This document shows positions 1 to 8,563 of a stretch of 38,301 bases of DNA, piece after piece; position 1 is the first letter of the stretch; every line of letters begins with the position of its first letter. Under the pieces are notes generated by a model. It was not told the DNA's origin, did no database searches, and saw nothing but the letters and a program-made list of their open reading frames with translations. Source of the DNA: Palleronia aestuarii (GTDB lineage Bacteria > Pseudomonadota > Alphaproteobacteria > Rhodobacterales > Rhodobacteraceae); assembly GCF_003253995.1 (NCBI RefSeq), contig NZ_QKZL01000028.1, positions 1-38,301 on the forward strand, given 5' to 3'. Both the position numbers and the translations under genes were made by a program.

Positions 1-29
1 GGTAATCTCCGACATGACCGCCTCCCAAA

Positions 30-1097
30 ATGGATTGTTGCGATCCCACCCTGGCACGTCGATGCCGTCGGGGGGCGGTTACAGCATCAAGGCCGACCGA
101 CCTGCGGGACGACCCGGACTTCGCACCGTTCCGGGCCCTCATGCGCGACAGGCTCCTCGCGACCTGCCCAATGGCAGCCGGCGATGACGTGCTCGGCGAA
201 CGGCTCGAGGCCCGGCGGCTTCATTCCCTGCGATCCGCCGCCCGCGAGATCGGCGTCGGATCGAAGATCCTCGAGCAGTTCCTTGTGCGGCATGGCGCGA
301 TCGCGCCGGATGACGACCGGCCCGATACCCGGAAGACGTTCGACGCCGCGGCCTACGCCGATCTGCTGGCCGAGATCCCGACGCTCGTCGGGCCGAAGGA
401 GATGCGCCGCGCCATCGGCGCAACACTGCCGCAGTTCCGGGCCCTCGTCGACGCCGGCCTTCTCGTGCCACGCATCGACATTTCGACGGTCAGGTTCCCG
501 TGGCGACTGTCGGACGGAACCCATCTCCTCGACCTCTTGCTCGCCGATGCAACCCGGATCGATCCGGCCGATCGAGACTGGGAGCATATCAACCGCGCGC
601 CGAACCGAACTGGCGTCGATCTGCGAAGGATCGTCGAGGCGATCGAGGAGAAGCGATTGCGGGTCGGGCATCGACCCGATCTTGCAAGGTATGCCGGTAT
701 CTTCGTTTGCAGGAACGACGTCGACACCCTGAAGGACCATCGGTCTCTGCGACAAAGACCGGCGTTCCCAAGCGCGGGCGAGTTCGGCCGATCGATCGGA
801 TTGCGGAACCGGGCTGATTTCCAGAGGCTCGTGGATGATGGCCATACATCGGGCACGCCGCTCCCGAACCCGAGGACGCACCGCGTACATGTCTATATCA
901 CGAAGGAAGACGCCGCGGCATTCCATGCGAAGTTCATGACGATCTCCACGATCATCCGCGAAACCGGTCTGCACCGGAACTCCGTGAGGTCCTTGATCAA
1001 GGAACGCGGCGTCGAGCGTTTCCGACCCGCCGGCGAGGATTACGGTCCGATCTATCTCCGGGCAGATGTCGAACGGGCGCTATCGCTGCGACTTTGA
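30..1097 (+). CDS. TniQ-family C-terminal region, probable gene fragment
   Basis: A 355-residue frame that matches, by my recollection of roseobacter TniQ proteins, the half that follows the TniQ domain. It has a 'vlGE..e.RRLHS.r.AAreigv' segment near residues 55-80, a 'ETPTLVGP'-like segment near 112-125, and a run of helix-turn-helix-like blocks such as 'ETGLHRNSVRSLI' near residues 315-330. TniQ/TnsD proteins help choose target sites for Tn7-like and Tn5053-like transposons. The Cys-rich N-terminal TniQ domain is absent: an in-frame TGA at 15-17 closes the frame just upstream, and I see no convincing continuation in the other two frames before the window edge. The gene may be truncated or frameshifted, or its first part may lie outside the window. 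The first ~25 residues are Cys/Arg-rich and may not be genuine. The family call rests on pattern memory only. Confidence 0.5.
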   Translation: MDCCDPTLARRCRRGAVTASRPTDLRDDPDFAPFRALMRDRLLATCPMAAGDDVLGERLEARRLHSLRSAAREIGVGSKILEQFLVRHGAIAPDDDRPDTRKTFDAAAYADLLAEIPTLVGPKEMRRAIGATLPQFRALVDAGLLVPRIDISTVRFPWRLSDGTHLLDLLLADATRIDPADRDWEHINRAPNRTGVDLRRIVEAIEEKRLRVGHRPDLARYAGIFVCRNDVDTLKDHRSLRQRPAFPSAGEFGRSIGLRNRADFQRLVDDGHTSGTPLPNPRTHRVHVYITKEDAAAFHAKFMTISTIIRETGLHRNSVRSLIKERGVERFRPAGEDYGPIYLRADVERALSLRL

Positions 1098-1194
1098 GGG
1101 AATATAGGCGGTAAGATGCCCGCCGGGAACCGCAGGTCCGCACGGTCGAACGCGGCGAGATAAGCGTCAGGTCCATCGCACTCAAATCCGTTTT

Positions 1195-1229
1195 TTGTCG
1201 TAAAGACGGAGAACCGTTGTCGGACGTCA
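1195..1229. mobile_element. Possible transposon right end with two 22-bp-spaced repeats
   Basis: The hexamer ttgtcg occurs at 1195-1200 and again at 1217-1222, 22 bp apart, each preceded by a CCGTT-type run. Read on the minus strand from 1229, the outer end begins TGACGTCCGACAACGG, placing GACAA at the same offset (bases 9-13) as in the Tn7 right end. This lies between the TniQ-like fragment and tRNA-Trp, where the end of a Tn7-like element would be expected. The resemblance is short and could be chance. Confidence 0.25.
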
Positions 1230-1242
1230 ACTGGCGGATCGC

Positions 1243-1318
1243 TGGCAGGGGTTGGGGGACTCGAACCCACGACCCTCGGTTTTGGAGACCGATGCTCTAC
1301 CAACTGAGCTAAACCCCT
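1243..1318 (-). tRNA. tRNA-Trp (anticodon CCA)
   Basis: On the minus strand the sequence folds as a standard 73-nt tRNA plus encoded CCA (1243-1245). The acceptor arm is AGGGGTT paired with AACCCCT; the D arm is 'agctcagttggtagagc'; the anticodon loop 'tctCCAaaa' gives CCA; the T arm contains 'ggttcgagtcc'. In many alphaproteobacteria tRNA-Trp is followed by secE-nusG. Here the DNA just past its 3' end is the TniQ-like fragment, which suggests that an element inserted at this tRNA. Confidence 0.96.
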
Positions 1319-1374
1319 AGGCCGCTCGCTGGGTATGACAGCCGGAGGTGGCGGTCAAGGGGCTTGGCCGGAGC

Positions 1375-1399
1375 GGAACATCCACGGGGACTTCGCGTT
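1375..1399 (+). promoter_or_regulatory. EcfG-type (general stress) promoter
   Basis: GGAAC (1375-1379), 16 bases, then CGTT (1396-1399): an exact match to the alphaproteobacterial EcfG/SigT consensus. Transcription would start near 1406, leaving a ~35-nt leader before the DUF892 ATG at 1441. Stress induction fits the family downstream. Confidence 0.7.
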
Positions 1400-1440
1400 C
1401 TGAAGAGCAAGACTGGAATAAACCCGATCGGAGGATGCCA

Positions 1441-1935
1441 ATGGCAATGAATTCCCTCAAGGACGTCTATCTCGACCAGCTTCAGGACATCTACAGCGCG
1501 AACCGCCAGAGTCTCGACGCGACCACGAAGCTCGGCCGCGTGGCGAGCGACAAGGAACTGAGCGAGGCGCTGATCGCCGGCCAGAACGGCATCAGCGAGG
1601 GGATGGAGAAGATCGCGAAGCTCTGCAGCGACCACGGCATCGAGCCCACCGAGGAGTTCTGCAAGGGGATGGAGGGTCTCGTGAAGGAGGTCCATGCCCA
1701 CGCCCTCGACGAGGAATTCGGCAGCGACGACGTGCGCGACGCGATGATCATCACGCAATACCAGCGGATGGTGCATTACGCGCTCGCCGGATACGGCTGC
1801 CTCGCGGCCTTCGCCAACCGCCTCGACCTCGACGGCGACGCGGCGGTGCTGCAGGAATGCCTCGACGCCACCGCGGATGGCGACCGCCACATGACGGCCA
1901 TCGCGACCAAAAAGGTCAACGCCGCCGCCGTCTGA
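1441..1935 (+). CDS. DUF892 ferritin-like protein (YciE/YciF type)
   Basis: A 164-residue protein of the DUF892 family, four-helix ferritin-like proteins tied to general stress responses; E. coli YciE and YciF are the known relatives. The opening 'LKDVYLDQLQDIYSANRQ' is the family signature. Acidic and His residues ('EVHAHALDEEFGSDDVRDAMIITQYQ', 'HYALAGYG') are spread along the predicted helices, as expected for a ferritin-like fold; metal binding is inferred, not shown. The start at 1441 is chosen because CGGAGG at 1429-1434 sits 6 nt upstream; an ATG at 1435 is too close to it. The gene is a single unit with an EcfG-type promoter in front and a strong terminator behind. It lies 66 bp beyond tRNA-Trp transcribed the other way. 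Confidence 0.9.
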   Translation: MAMNSLKDVYLDQLQDIYSANRQSLDATTKLGRVASDKELSEALIAGQNGISEGMEKIAKLCSDHGIEPTEEFCKGMEGLVKEVHAHALDEEFGSDDVRDAMIITQYQRMVHYALAGYGCLAAFANRLDLDGDAAVLQECLDATADGDRHMTAIATKKVNAAAV

Positions 1936-1962
1936 TCCCGCTTCCCTGCCGATCCCGCCTCT

Positions 1963-1992
1963 CCCCCGCGCCCGTCGCGGGGGATTTTTTTT
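1963..1992 (+). terminator. Rho-independent terminator of the DUF892 gene
   Basis: Perfect 8-bp stem CCCCCGCG/CGCGGGGG (1963-1970, 1976-1983) with a 5-nt loop, then eight T residues (1985-1992). It lies 28 bp after the stop codon, and the oppositely oriented gene ends at 2008. Confidence 0.92.
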
Positions 1993-2007
1993 GCCGCGCC
2001 CGGGCGG

Positions 2008-2712
2008 TCACACCATGCGGATCACGTTCTTGTCGATGGCGAGGATATAGCCGCGCCGCGCGATCGTCTTGACCAGAAGCTCGCTCACCATCTGATTGCC
2101 GAGCGCGTCGCGTAGACGTTTGATCCGCGTGGCGCCCGCCGCCTCGTCGCAATCGGCGGCCGCACGGCCCGAAACCATCGCCTCGATCTCCGCCCCCGTC
2201 AGCACGTCCTCGTCCATCCGCGCCTCGGCGAGCACGCTCAGCGTCTCGATCGCGGCCTCGGTGAGCGCGAAGCCCATGTTGTTGAGATAGACCGTGCGCT
2301 CCTCCCGGCTGATCATCAGGGAGGAGACCTGGATGCCCGCGCGCTCGATCTCGCCCATGCGGCGGCTGAGCGCGACGATGGTCACGAGGAAGACGAGCGC
2401 CGCCACGAGGAGCGCGGTGGCGAAGACCAGGAGCACGAGGATCATCACCCGGTAGCTCGCCAGGACCTCCGAGAAGGACGTGCCCGATTGCGCGAGGATC
2501 TCCAACAGGCGGATCGAGTCGATGGAGGTCAGCCCCGCATTCTCCGCGAAAAGCTGCTCCACCCGCGCGTTGAAGGCGTTGGCGTCGGGCAGGCTCACGA
2601 TCAGTGCCGCCACCGCGACGAGCAGGACGGCGACGATGGCGGCGATCCCCAAGGCGGCGATCCGGCCGATGTTGCGGCTACTTTCAGTAACGGAGGTAAT
2701 ACGCGCCAGCAT
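2008..2712 (-). CDS. Membrane-anchored winged-helix protein
   Basis: A 234-residue protein of unknown function. Hydrophobic segments at about residues 17-41 and 89-115 flank a ~48-residue loop that should face the periplasm. Residues ~130-234 resemble the winged-helix DNA-binding fold of OmpR/ToxR-type regulators: 'FALTEAAIETLSVLAEARMDED', then 'ATRIKRLRDALG' as a possible recognition helix, and 'LVKTIARRGYILA' as the hairpin. This is the reverse order of ToxR and CadC, where the DNA-binding domain is N-terminal. The start is set at 2712, the first Met before the first membrane segment; it overlaps the end of the upstream gene by 29 nt, so the two are probably co-transcribed. Earlier Mets at 2820 and 2778 would overlap that gene much further. 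No close family is recognised. Confidence 0.75.
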   Translation of the reverse strand: MLARITSVTESSRNIGRIAALGIAAIVAVLLVAVAALIVSLPDANAFNARVEQLFAENAGLTSIDSIRLLEILAQSGTSFSEVLASYRVMILVLLVFATALLVAALVFLVTIVALSRRMGEIERAGIQVSSLMISREERTVYLNNMGFALTEAAIETLSVLAEARMDEDVLTGAEIEAMVSGRAAADCDEAAGATRIKRLRDALGNQMVSELLVKTIARRGYILAIDKNVIRMV

Positions 2713-2971
2713 CGGCCTGTCTCTGTTTCGCGCCGTTCTCGTCGAATGTGCCGAGAACCGCGAGAAGTTGCCAGCCATCGCCCCCGATCCTTCGGGCGAT
2801 TGCCGCCTGCGGGTTGGCACATTCGGCGTCGTTCAGCCGAATGACGCCGTATTGCAATTCGAGCGGGTCATCGCCTCGGCTAGCCTTGTAATCGGCATAG
2901 CATTCCGCGCTCGCCGCACCGGACAGGGCGAACAGGAGGATCAGGGCGAGGGGCAGTGCTCTCGGGATCAC
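2684..2971 (-). CDS. Small secreted hypothetical protein
   Basis: A 95-residue protein with a clear signal peptide: 'VIPRALPLALILLFALSGAASA' followed by E, with a likely cleavage after ASA at residue 22. The mature part has two Cys ('ECYADYK', 'AECANPQ') that could form a periplasmic disulfide, and the conserved-looking ending 'GWQLLAVLGTFDE...AGAYYLRY'. I recall similar short proteins in Rhodobacteraceae with no assigned function. The GTG at 2971 is chosen because it begins the signal peptide; no strong ribosome binding site is visible, and the same frame stays open to 3199 with residues that do not look coding. It overlaps the downstream winged-helix gene by 29 nt. Confidence 0.65.
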   Translation of the reverse strand: MIPRALPLALILLFALSGAASAECYADYKASRGDDPLELQYGVIRLNDAECANPQAAIARRIGGDGWQLLAVLGTFDENGAKQRQADAGAYYLRY

Positions 2972-3399
2972 GTGACACGGTCCATGCGGTAAAACGCCCT
3001 TACGATTGAGGCCCGACAGGGCCTGACAAGCGATGACGACGCCCCCGAAGTGCCCCGTCATCCGATAACATCGCGTCGATATTGCACGGCTTTCCCGTTC
3101 GCGGCCAGAGAGAGTGCGGGATGTGGTCGCGCAAGTCGCACCACGCGTCAGGAAACGCGGCCCGATCGGGTCCGTCGTCGCAGGACCGCGCATCTGCATG
3201 ATGCGGCCTGTGGCAGCGGTCCTCCGGGTCAGGACACCGATGGAGGTGCAGCGCCGACACGAGCGCGGCCCCGTCGCTCCGGTTCACTGGCCATATTCCG
3301 CACATCTCGGCCCGGTGAGCCGGATCGGGGCAGGGTCAAAGCACCCTGCCCCATCTTCCCCGCTTGCGAACCACCGCCCCGATGCGCCATTCCCCGCCC
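2972..3399. other. 428-bp intergenic region, no gene recognised
   Basis: This lies between the divergently transcribed secreted-protein gene and rnhB. All six frames are partly open because of high GC, but no frame shows a ribosome binding site, a recognisable domain or a sensible composition. No tRNA, strong terminator or repeat was seen. It presumably holds the promoters of both flanking genes; I cannot place -35/-10 boxes with confidence. Confidence 0.5.
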
Positions 3400-4026
3400 A
3401 TGCCCGATCTCCACCACGAAAGACGCCTGCGCGCGGACGGATACCGATATGTCGCGGGGATCGACGAGGTCGGTCGCGGCCCCCTCGCCGGACCCGTGGT
3501 CGCCGCCGCGGTGATCCTCGGCGAGACGGCGCTGCCTCCCGGCGTCGCGGACAGCAAGACGCTCCGTCCCCTCATGCGCGAGGCCCTCGCCGCGGAGCTG
3601 GAAAGCGCGGCGCAGGTTGGCATCGGATCGGCGAGCGTCGAGGAGATCGACGCGATCAATATCCTCCAGGCGACCTTCCTCGCCATGCGCCGCGCGGTGG
3701 AGGCGCTGCCGATCCGCCCCGATTATGTGCTGGTCGACGGCAACCGGCTCCCCGGCGATCTGCCCTGCCCCGGCACGCCGCTGGTCCGGGGCGACGCGCT
3801 CAGCCTCTCCATTGCCGCGGCCTCGATCGTGGCAAAGGTGGCGCGGGATCGCGTCATGGTGGATTTGGCGCAACATCACCCCGGCTACGGCTGGGAGCGG
3901 AACATGGGATACGGGACCAAAGAGCATCTGGTGGGGCTTAAAAGCCACGGTATCACCCCTCACCATAGACGTTCGTTCCGCCCAATCCACAATATCTTGT
4001 ATCAAGCAGAAACGTCGACGCGCTGA
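3400..4026 (+). CDS. rnhB: Ribonuclease HII
   Basis: A 208-residue RNase HII, which cuts the RNA strand of RNA-DNA hybrids and removes single ribonucleotides and Okazaki primers using two metal ions. The signature '[23 protein letters not shown]' near residues 18-40 supplies the first catalytic Asp and Glu. The third acidic residue is in 'VLVDGNRLP', the fourth in '[29 protein letters not shown]'. '[15 protein letters not shown]' is the usual core helix. The Met at 3400 is preferred by alignment with family N-termini; an in-frame Met at 3382 and a TTG at 3364 are alternatives, and none has a good ribosome binding site. ccrM follows 89 bp downstream on the same strand, an order I recall as common in this family of bacteria. 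Confidence 0.95.
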   Translation: MPDLHHERRLRADGYRYVAGIDEVGRGPLAGPVVAAAVILGETALPPGVADSKTLRPLMREALAAELESAAQVGIGSASVEEIDAINILQATFLAMRRAVEALPIRPDYVLVDGNRLPGDLPCPGTPLVRGDALSLSIAAASIVAKVARDRVMVDLAQHHPGYGWERNMGYGTKEHLVGLKSHGITPHHRRSFRPIHNILYQAETSTR

Positions 4027-4076
4027 TCGCAAAAAGATTTTGACCGTCCCTCCCCCCTCGCTCATCTTCGGGTTAA

Positions 4077-5210
<1,134 letters not shown>

Positions 5211-5279
5211 TACAGGTTGCCGCCGGCACCGTGGCCGGAGGCGCGCCGTCCAAGGCGCGCCCGCCATGGTGCCCACTCG

Positions 5280-5308
5280 CCCCGCCGGGAGATCCGGCGG
5301 GGCTTTTT
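5280..5308 (+). terminator. Rho-independent terminator of ccrM
   Basis: A 9-bp perfect stem CCCCGCCGG/CCGGCGGGG (5280-5288, 5294-5302) with a 5-nt loop, followed by CTTTTTC. A second hairpin, GCGCGCC/GGCGCGC at 5241-5260, lies just upstream and may add to it. Confidence 0.88.
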
Positions 5309-5331
5309 CGCGTCCGGGGTCGCGCAAACGA

Positions 5332-5361
5332 CGAAGGCCGCCCCGATCGGGACGGCCTTCG
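5332..5361 (-). terminator. Hairpin downstream of the HU gene, probable terminator
   Basis: Perfect 9-bp arms CGAAGGCCG/CGGCCTTCG (5332-5340, 5353-5361) with further pairing possible inside. It lies 21 bp past the HU stop codon on the minus strand. There is no long T run after it, so termination is inferred from position and stem strength. Confidence 0.55.
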
Positions 5362-5382
5362 CTCACCGCTGCTCGACGGCTT

Positions 5383-5673
5383 TTAGCCGTTGACGCTGTC
5401 CTTCAGCGCCTTCGCGATCGTCATCTTGACGACCTTGTCCGCATCCTTCTTGATCTGCTCGCCGGTGGCGGGGTTGCGCACCATCCGCTCGGGCCGCTCG
5501 CGGCAGTAGATCTTGCCGACGCCCGGCAGCGTCACCGCGCCGCCGCCCGACACTTCGTCGGTGATGATCTCCGTCAGCGCGTCGAGCGCCTCGTTCGCGG
5601 CCTTCTTGTCGCTGTCGAGCTTCTCCGCCAAAGCCGCCACGAGCTGGGTCTTCGTCATCGGTTTCGTCGCCAT
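5383..5673 (-). CDS. HU-family DNA-binding protein
   Basis: A 96-residue histone-like protein, the normal HU length. HU dimers bind and bend DNA with little sequence preference, compacting the nucleoid and helping replication and recombination. The N-terminal helices 'TKTQLVAALAEKLDSDKKAANEALDALTEIITDEV' and the arm region 'VTLPGVGKIYCRERPERMVRNPATGEQIKKDADKVVKMTIAKALKD' match the family; the arm carries the Arg-Asn-Pro-x-Thr-Gly DNA-intercalating segment. A strong AGGAG lies 8-9 nt before the ATG at 5673. The gene stands alone, with a convergent ccrM terminator downstream and a ~228-bp promoter region upstream. A Cys in the arm ('IYCRERP') is unusual for HU. Whether it is HU-alpha or HU-beta cannot be decided. 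Confidence 0.95.
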   Translation of the reverse strand: MATKPMTKTQLVAALAEKLDSDKKAANEALDALTEIITDEVSGGGAVTLPGVGKIYCRERPERMVRNPATGEQIKKDADKVVKMTIAKALKDSVNG

Positions 5674-5786
5674 TTGGTTGTCTCCTCGATAGTCCGCCTG
5701 TGCGGCCCTTTTGATGAATAAGCGTTATCTATGGGGGCAACACAACGCTTGGTGGCTGAAAGATCAAGCAAAACTAATGGTGGGAT

Positions 5787-5800
5787 ACCTGATTTCAGGT
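5787..5800. promoter_or_regulatory. Perfect 14-bp palindrome between the HU and amn genes
   Basis: ACCTGA-TT-TCAGGT is a perfect dyad 114 bp upstream of the HU start and 102 bp beyond the amn stop. T-rich sequence follows on the plus strand, but no gene ends in that direction, so an operator is more likely than a terminator. The surrounding ~220 bp is AT-richer than the rest and otherwise holds no gene that I can support. Confidence 0.35.
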
Positions 5801-5901
5801 GATTTTCTTCAAATAATTCCAGATCGGACCGGATCGGCCCCGTGCATCGGCGGATTTCGGCGTGATCCGGCTGACGTTCGAGGCTCGGAAGGGCCGTTCG
5901 A

Positions 5902-7383
5902 TCAAAGAAACGCCGTTTCCTCGAACGAACGCAACTTTCGCGAGTGTATCCGTTCAAGCGGCATTTCCCGGATCGCCTCCATCGCGCGGATGCCGATAAG
6001 CAGATGCCGCGCGACTTGAGTGCGGTAGAAATCCGACGCCATGCCCGGCAGCTTCAGCTCCCCGTGCAGCGGCTTGTCGGACACGCAGAGGAGCGTGCCG
6101 TAGGGCACGCGGAAGCGGAAGCCGTTCGCCGCGATCGTCGCACTCTCCATGTCGAGGGCGATGGCGCGCGATTGCGAGAGCCGCTGCACCGGGCCGGACT
6201 GGTCGCGCAGCTCCCAGTTGCGGTTGTCGATCGTGGCGACCGTGCCCGTGCGCATGATCCGCTTCAGCTCGTAGCCCTCGAGCTCGGTCACCTGCTCCAC
6301 CGCATCCTCGAGCGCGACCTGCACCTCGGCGAGCGCCGGGATCGGCACCCAGACGGGCAGGTCGTCGTCGAGCACGTGGTCCTCGCGAAGATAGGCATGT
6401 GCGAGGACGAAATCGCCCAGCCGCTGGGAGTTCCTGAGACCCGCGCAATGGCCCACCATCAGCCAGGCATGGGGCCTGAGCACGGCGATATGGTCGGTCG
6501 CGGTCTTCGCGTTCGAGGGGCCGACGCCGATATTGACCAGCGTGATCCCCTGCCCGTCGGGCGCCGTGAGATGATAGGACGGCATCTGCGGCATCTTCTC
6601 CGGGGCGGGAAGCGGCGCCTGCCCATCCTCGATCCGCGCGTTGCCCGGCCCGACGAAGCCCGTATAGCGGCTCTCGGGATCGTCCAGCACCATCCGGGCA
6701 TAGAGCTCGAACTCTTCCACGTAAAACTGGTAGTTGGTGAAGAGGACGTGGTTCTGGAAATGCTCGGGATCGGTCGCGGTGTAATGCGCAAGGCGGGCGA
6801 GCGAATAGTCGATCCGCTGCGCGGTGAAGGGCGCGAGCGGCGCGGAGCCGTCGGCGTGACGGAAGCCGCGGCCGTTGACGATGTCGTCATGCGTCGTCGA
6901 GAGGTCGGGCACGTCGAACACGTCGCGCAGCGCGAAATCCATCACCCCGTCCTGCGGCACGGCGACGCCGCCCTGGCCCGATACGGCGAAATGCACCGGC
7001 ATCGGCGTGCTGGACGTGCCGATGATCATCGGTACGCCCTGCGTCTCGATCAGGAGCTTCATCTGTTGGTGGAGGTAATTGGCGAAGAGATCGGGCCGCG
7101 TGATCGTCGTGGAATAGGTCCCCGGCTCGACCACGTGGCCGAAGCTGAGCCGGCTGTCGGCGCTGACATAGCTCGTCGTGGTAAGACGGATCTCCGGATA
7201 GAAGGCGCGGAACCGGGCCTCCGGGCGCCCGCCCGAAAGAGCGCCGGCGAAATGCTCGCATAGGAACGCGGTCGCGATGTCGTAGATTTCGCGCAACCGG
7301 CGGACTGCGGCGGCCGGATCGGTGAAGGCCTCCGGATCGGGGACCGGCGGCGAGATGACGGGGAGCGAGTCCTGGGCGCGCAT
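5902..7383 (-). CDS. amn: AMP nucleosidase
   Basis: A 493-residue cytoplasmic AMP nucleosidase, which hydrolyses AMP to adenine and ribose 5-phosphate and so helps set the adenylate pool. The protein follows the family throughout. The N-terminal domain includes 'YPEIRLTTTSYVSADSRLSFGHVVEPGTYSTTITRPDLFANYL'. The phosphorylase-like catalytic domain includes 'ITLVNIGVGPSNAKTATDHIAVLRPHAWLMVGHCAGLR', 'LGDFVLAHAYLREDHVLD' and 'ALDMESATIAANGFRFRVPYGTLLCVSDKPLHGELKLPGMA'. The start at 7383 is chosen for AAGGAG six bases upstream; the frame extends 18 codons further without family similarity. It is divergent from the topoisomerase IB gene. No terminator is seen after the stop. Confidence 0.95.
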   Translation of the reverse strand: MRAQDSLPVISPPVPDPEAFTDPAAAVRRLREIYDIATAFLCEHFAGALSGGRPEARFRAFYPEIRLTTTSYVSADSRLSFGHVVEPGTYSTTITRPDLFANYLHQQMKLLIETQGVPMIIGTSSTPMPVHFAVSGQGGVAVPQDGVMDFALRDVFDVPDLSTTHDDIVNGRGFRHADGSAPLAPFTAQRIDYSLARLAHYTATDPEHFQNHVLFTNYQFYVEEFELYARMVLDDPESRYTGFVGPGNARIEDGQAPLPAPEKMPQMPSYHLTAPDGQGITLVNIGVGPSNAKTATDHIAVLRPHAWLMVGHCAGLRNSQRLGDFVLAHAYLREDHVLDDDLPVWVPIPALAEVQVALEDAVEQVTELEGYELKRIMRTGTVATIDNRNWELRDQSGPVQRLSQSRAIALDMESATIAANGFRFRVPYGTLLCVSDKPLHGELKLPGMASDFYRTQVARHLLIGIRAMEAIREMPLERIHSRKLRSFEETAFL

Positions 7384-7448
7384 GGCAACTCCTTGGGGAG
7401 GTACCGCGGCTCTAGCGAAATTGCCGCAGGCCGACAAGACGGACGGCC

Positions 7449-7473
7449 GGAACCCACCCCCTCACGGAACGTT
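7449..7473 (+). promoter_or_regulatory. EcfG-type promoter, overlapping a 12-bp palindrome
   Basis: GGAAC (7449-7453), 16 bases, then CGTT (7470-7473): the second exact EcfG-type match in the window. The perfect palindrome CGGAACGTTCCG (7465-7476) covers the -10 element, so a repressor could bind there. The predicted transcript start (~7480) is only about 5 nt before the topoisomerase ATG. Confidence 0.65.
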
Positions 7474-7484
7474 CCGCGGGCATC

Positions 7485-8474
7485 ATGCAGGACGTACCGA
7501 ACCTCGTCTATTTTCCCGATACGCGCCCGGGGATCAGCCGCAGACGCGCGGGGCGAGGATTCAGCTATCGCGCCCCCGACGGCACGCGGATCGAGAACCG
7601 GCGCGAACGCGCGCGGCTCGACGCCCTCGCCGTGCCGCCCGCCTACGAGCAGGTCTGGATCTGCCCCGAGGCGGATGGCCATCTCCAGGCGACGGGCCGC
7701 GATGCCCGGTCGCGCAAGCAATACCGCTACCACGAAGCCTGGACCGCGTTCCGCGCGCAGAAGAAATACGGCGATCTTGCCCGGTTCGGCGCCGCGCTTC
7801 CGCGCATCCGGCGCCGCATCAGCGAGGATCTGGGCGGGGAAGCAGGCGAGCGCCGGGTCGCGACCGCGGCCGTTCTCGCGATGATCGACCGGCTTTCGCT
7901 TCGGGTGGGCAATCGCGACTACGCGGCGGAGAACGGCACCTATGGCGCCACCACGCTGCGGCCGCGCCACGTGGCGCTGACCCCCGACGCATTGACGCTC
8001 AACTATCGCGGCAAGGGCGGCCTGCGCATCAAGCGTCACCTGAAGGATCGACGGCTCGCGCAGGTGCTCCATCAACTCGACGATCTGCCGGGCGCCACGC
8101 TCGTCACCTGGCTCGACGACGACGGCAAGGCGCACGAGGTCACCTCGGCGGAGGTGAACGAGTTCCTCGCGGAGATCAGCGGGCAGGACGGGTTCACCGC
8201 CAAGACCTTCCGCACGTGGAACGGAAGCGCCGCCGCCATGGAAGCCGCGCTCGAGGAGGAAAGCCTGACGATCAAGCGGATGGCCGATGCGGCCGCCGCA
8301 CGGCTCGGCAATACGCCCGCGATCGCGCGGAACAGCTACATCCATCCCGAGGTCATCGCGCTTGCGGACTGGGAGGCGGAGGCGCGGCGCGACCTCGCGG
8401 CCGCCGGGTCGACGCGACGGGGATTGCGACGCGCGGAGCGCGCCCTTCTCCACCTTCTCGATCCCGAGGCCTGA
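7485..8474 (+). CDS. DNA topoisomerase IB (poxvirus-like)
   Basis: A 329-residue type IB topoisomerase, which relaxes supercoils of either sign by forming a transient 3'-phosphotyrosine link. The N-terminal domain ends near 'YRYHEAWTAFRAQKKYGDLARF' (residues ~84-105). The catalytic domain carries 'DRLSLRVGNRDYAAENGTYGATTLRPRHV' with the first active-site Arg, the Lys-containing hairpin 'YRGKGGLRIKRHL', 'TFRTWNGSAAA', and the nucleophile Tyr285 in 'ARNSYIHPEV'. This matches the short bacterial enzymes similar to that of vaccinia. No Shine-Dalgarno precedes the ATG at 7485. The EcfG-type promoter just upstream would give an almost leaderless mRNA and suggests induction under general stress. Confidence 0.93.
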   Translation: MQDVPNLVYFPDTRPGISRRRAGRGFSYRAPDGTRIENRRERARLDALAVPPAYEQVWICPEADGHLQATGRDARSRKQYRYHEAWTAFRAQKKYGDLARFGAALPRIRRRISEDLGGEAGERRVATAAVLAMIDRLSLRVGNRDYAAENGTYGATTLRPRHVALTPDALTLNYRGKGGLRIKRHLKDRRLAQVLHQLDDLPGATLVTWLDDDGKAHEVTSAEVNEFLAEISGQDGFTAKTFRTWNGSAAAMEAALEEESLTIKRMADAAAARLGNTPAIARNSYIHPEVIALADWEAEARRDLAAAGSTRRGLRRAERALLHLLDPEA

Positions 8475-8563
8475 AACGAACGTTGCCTCCGCGCATCATG
8501 ACGCAGGCGAGCCATCACGCGGGGGCCTTGCCAAGGCCGGGCGGTCGCGTCAACTCTCGCGCC

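Noticed and set aside
5711-6019. Plus-strand 102-codon ORF upstream of the HU gene
   Set aside because: No ribosome binding site, no family, and its second half is antisense to the end of amn.
8524-8538. GGCCTTG-C-CAAGGCC hairpin as terminator of topoisomerase IB
   Set aside because: The loop is too short for the full stem and there is no T run; it may be chance in GC-rich DNA.
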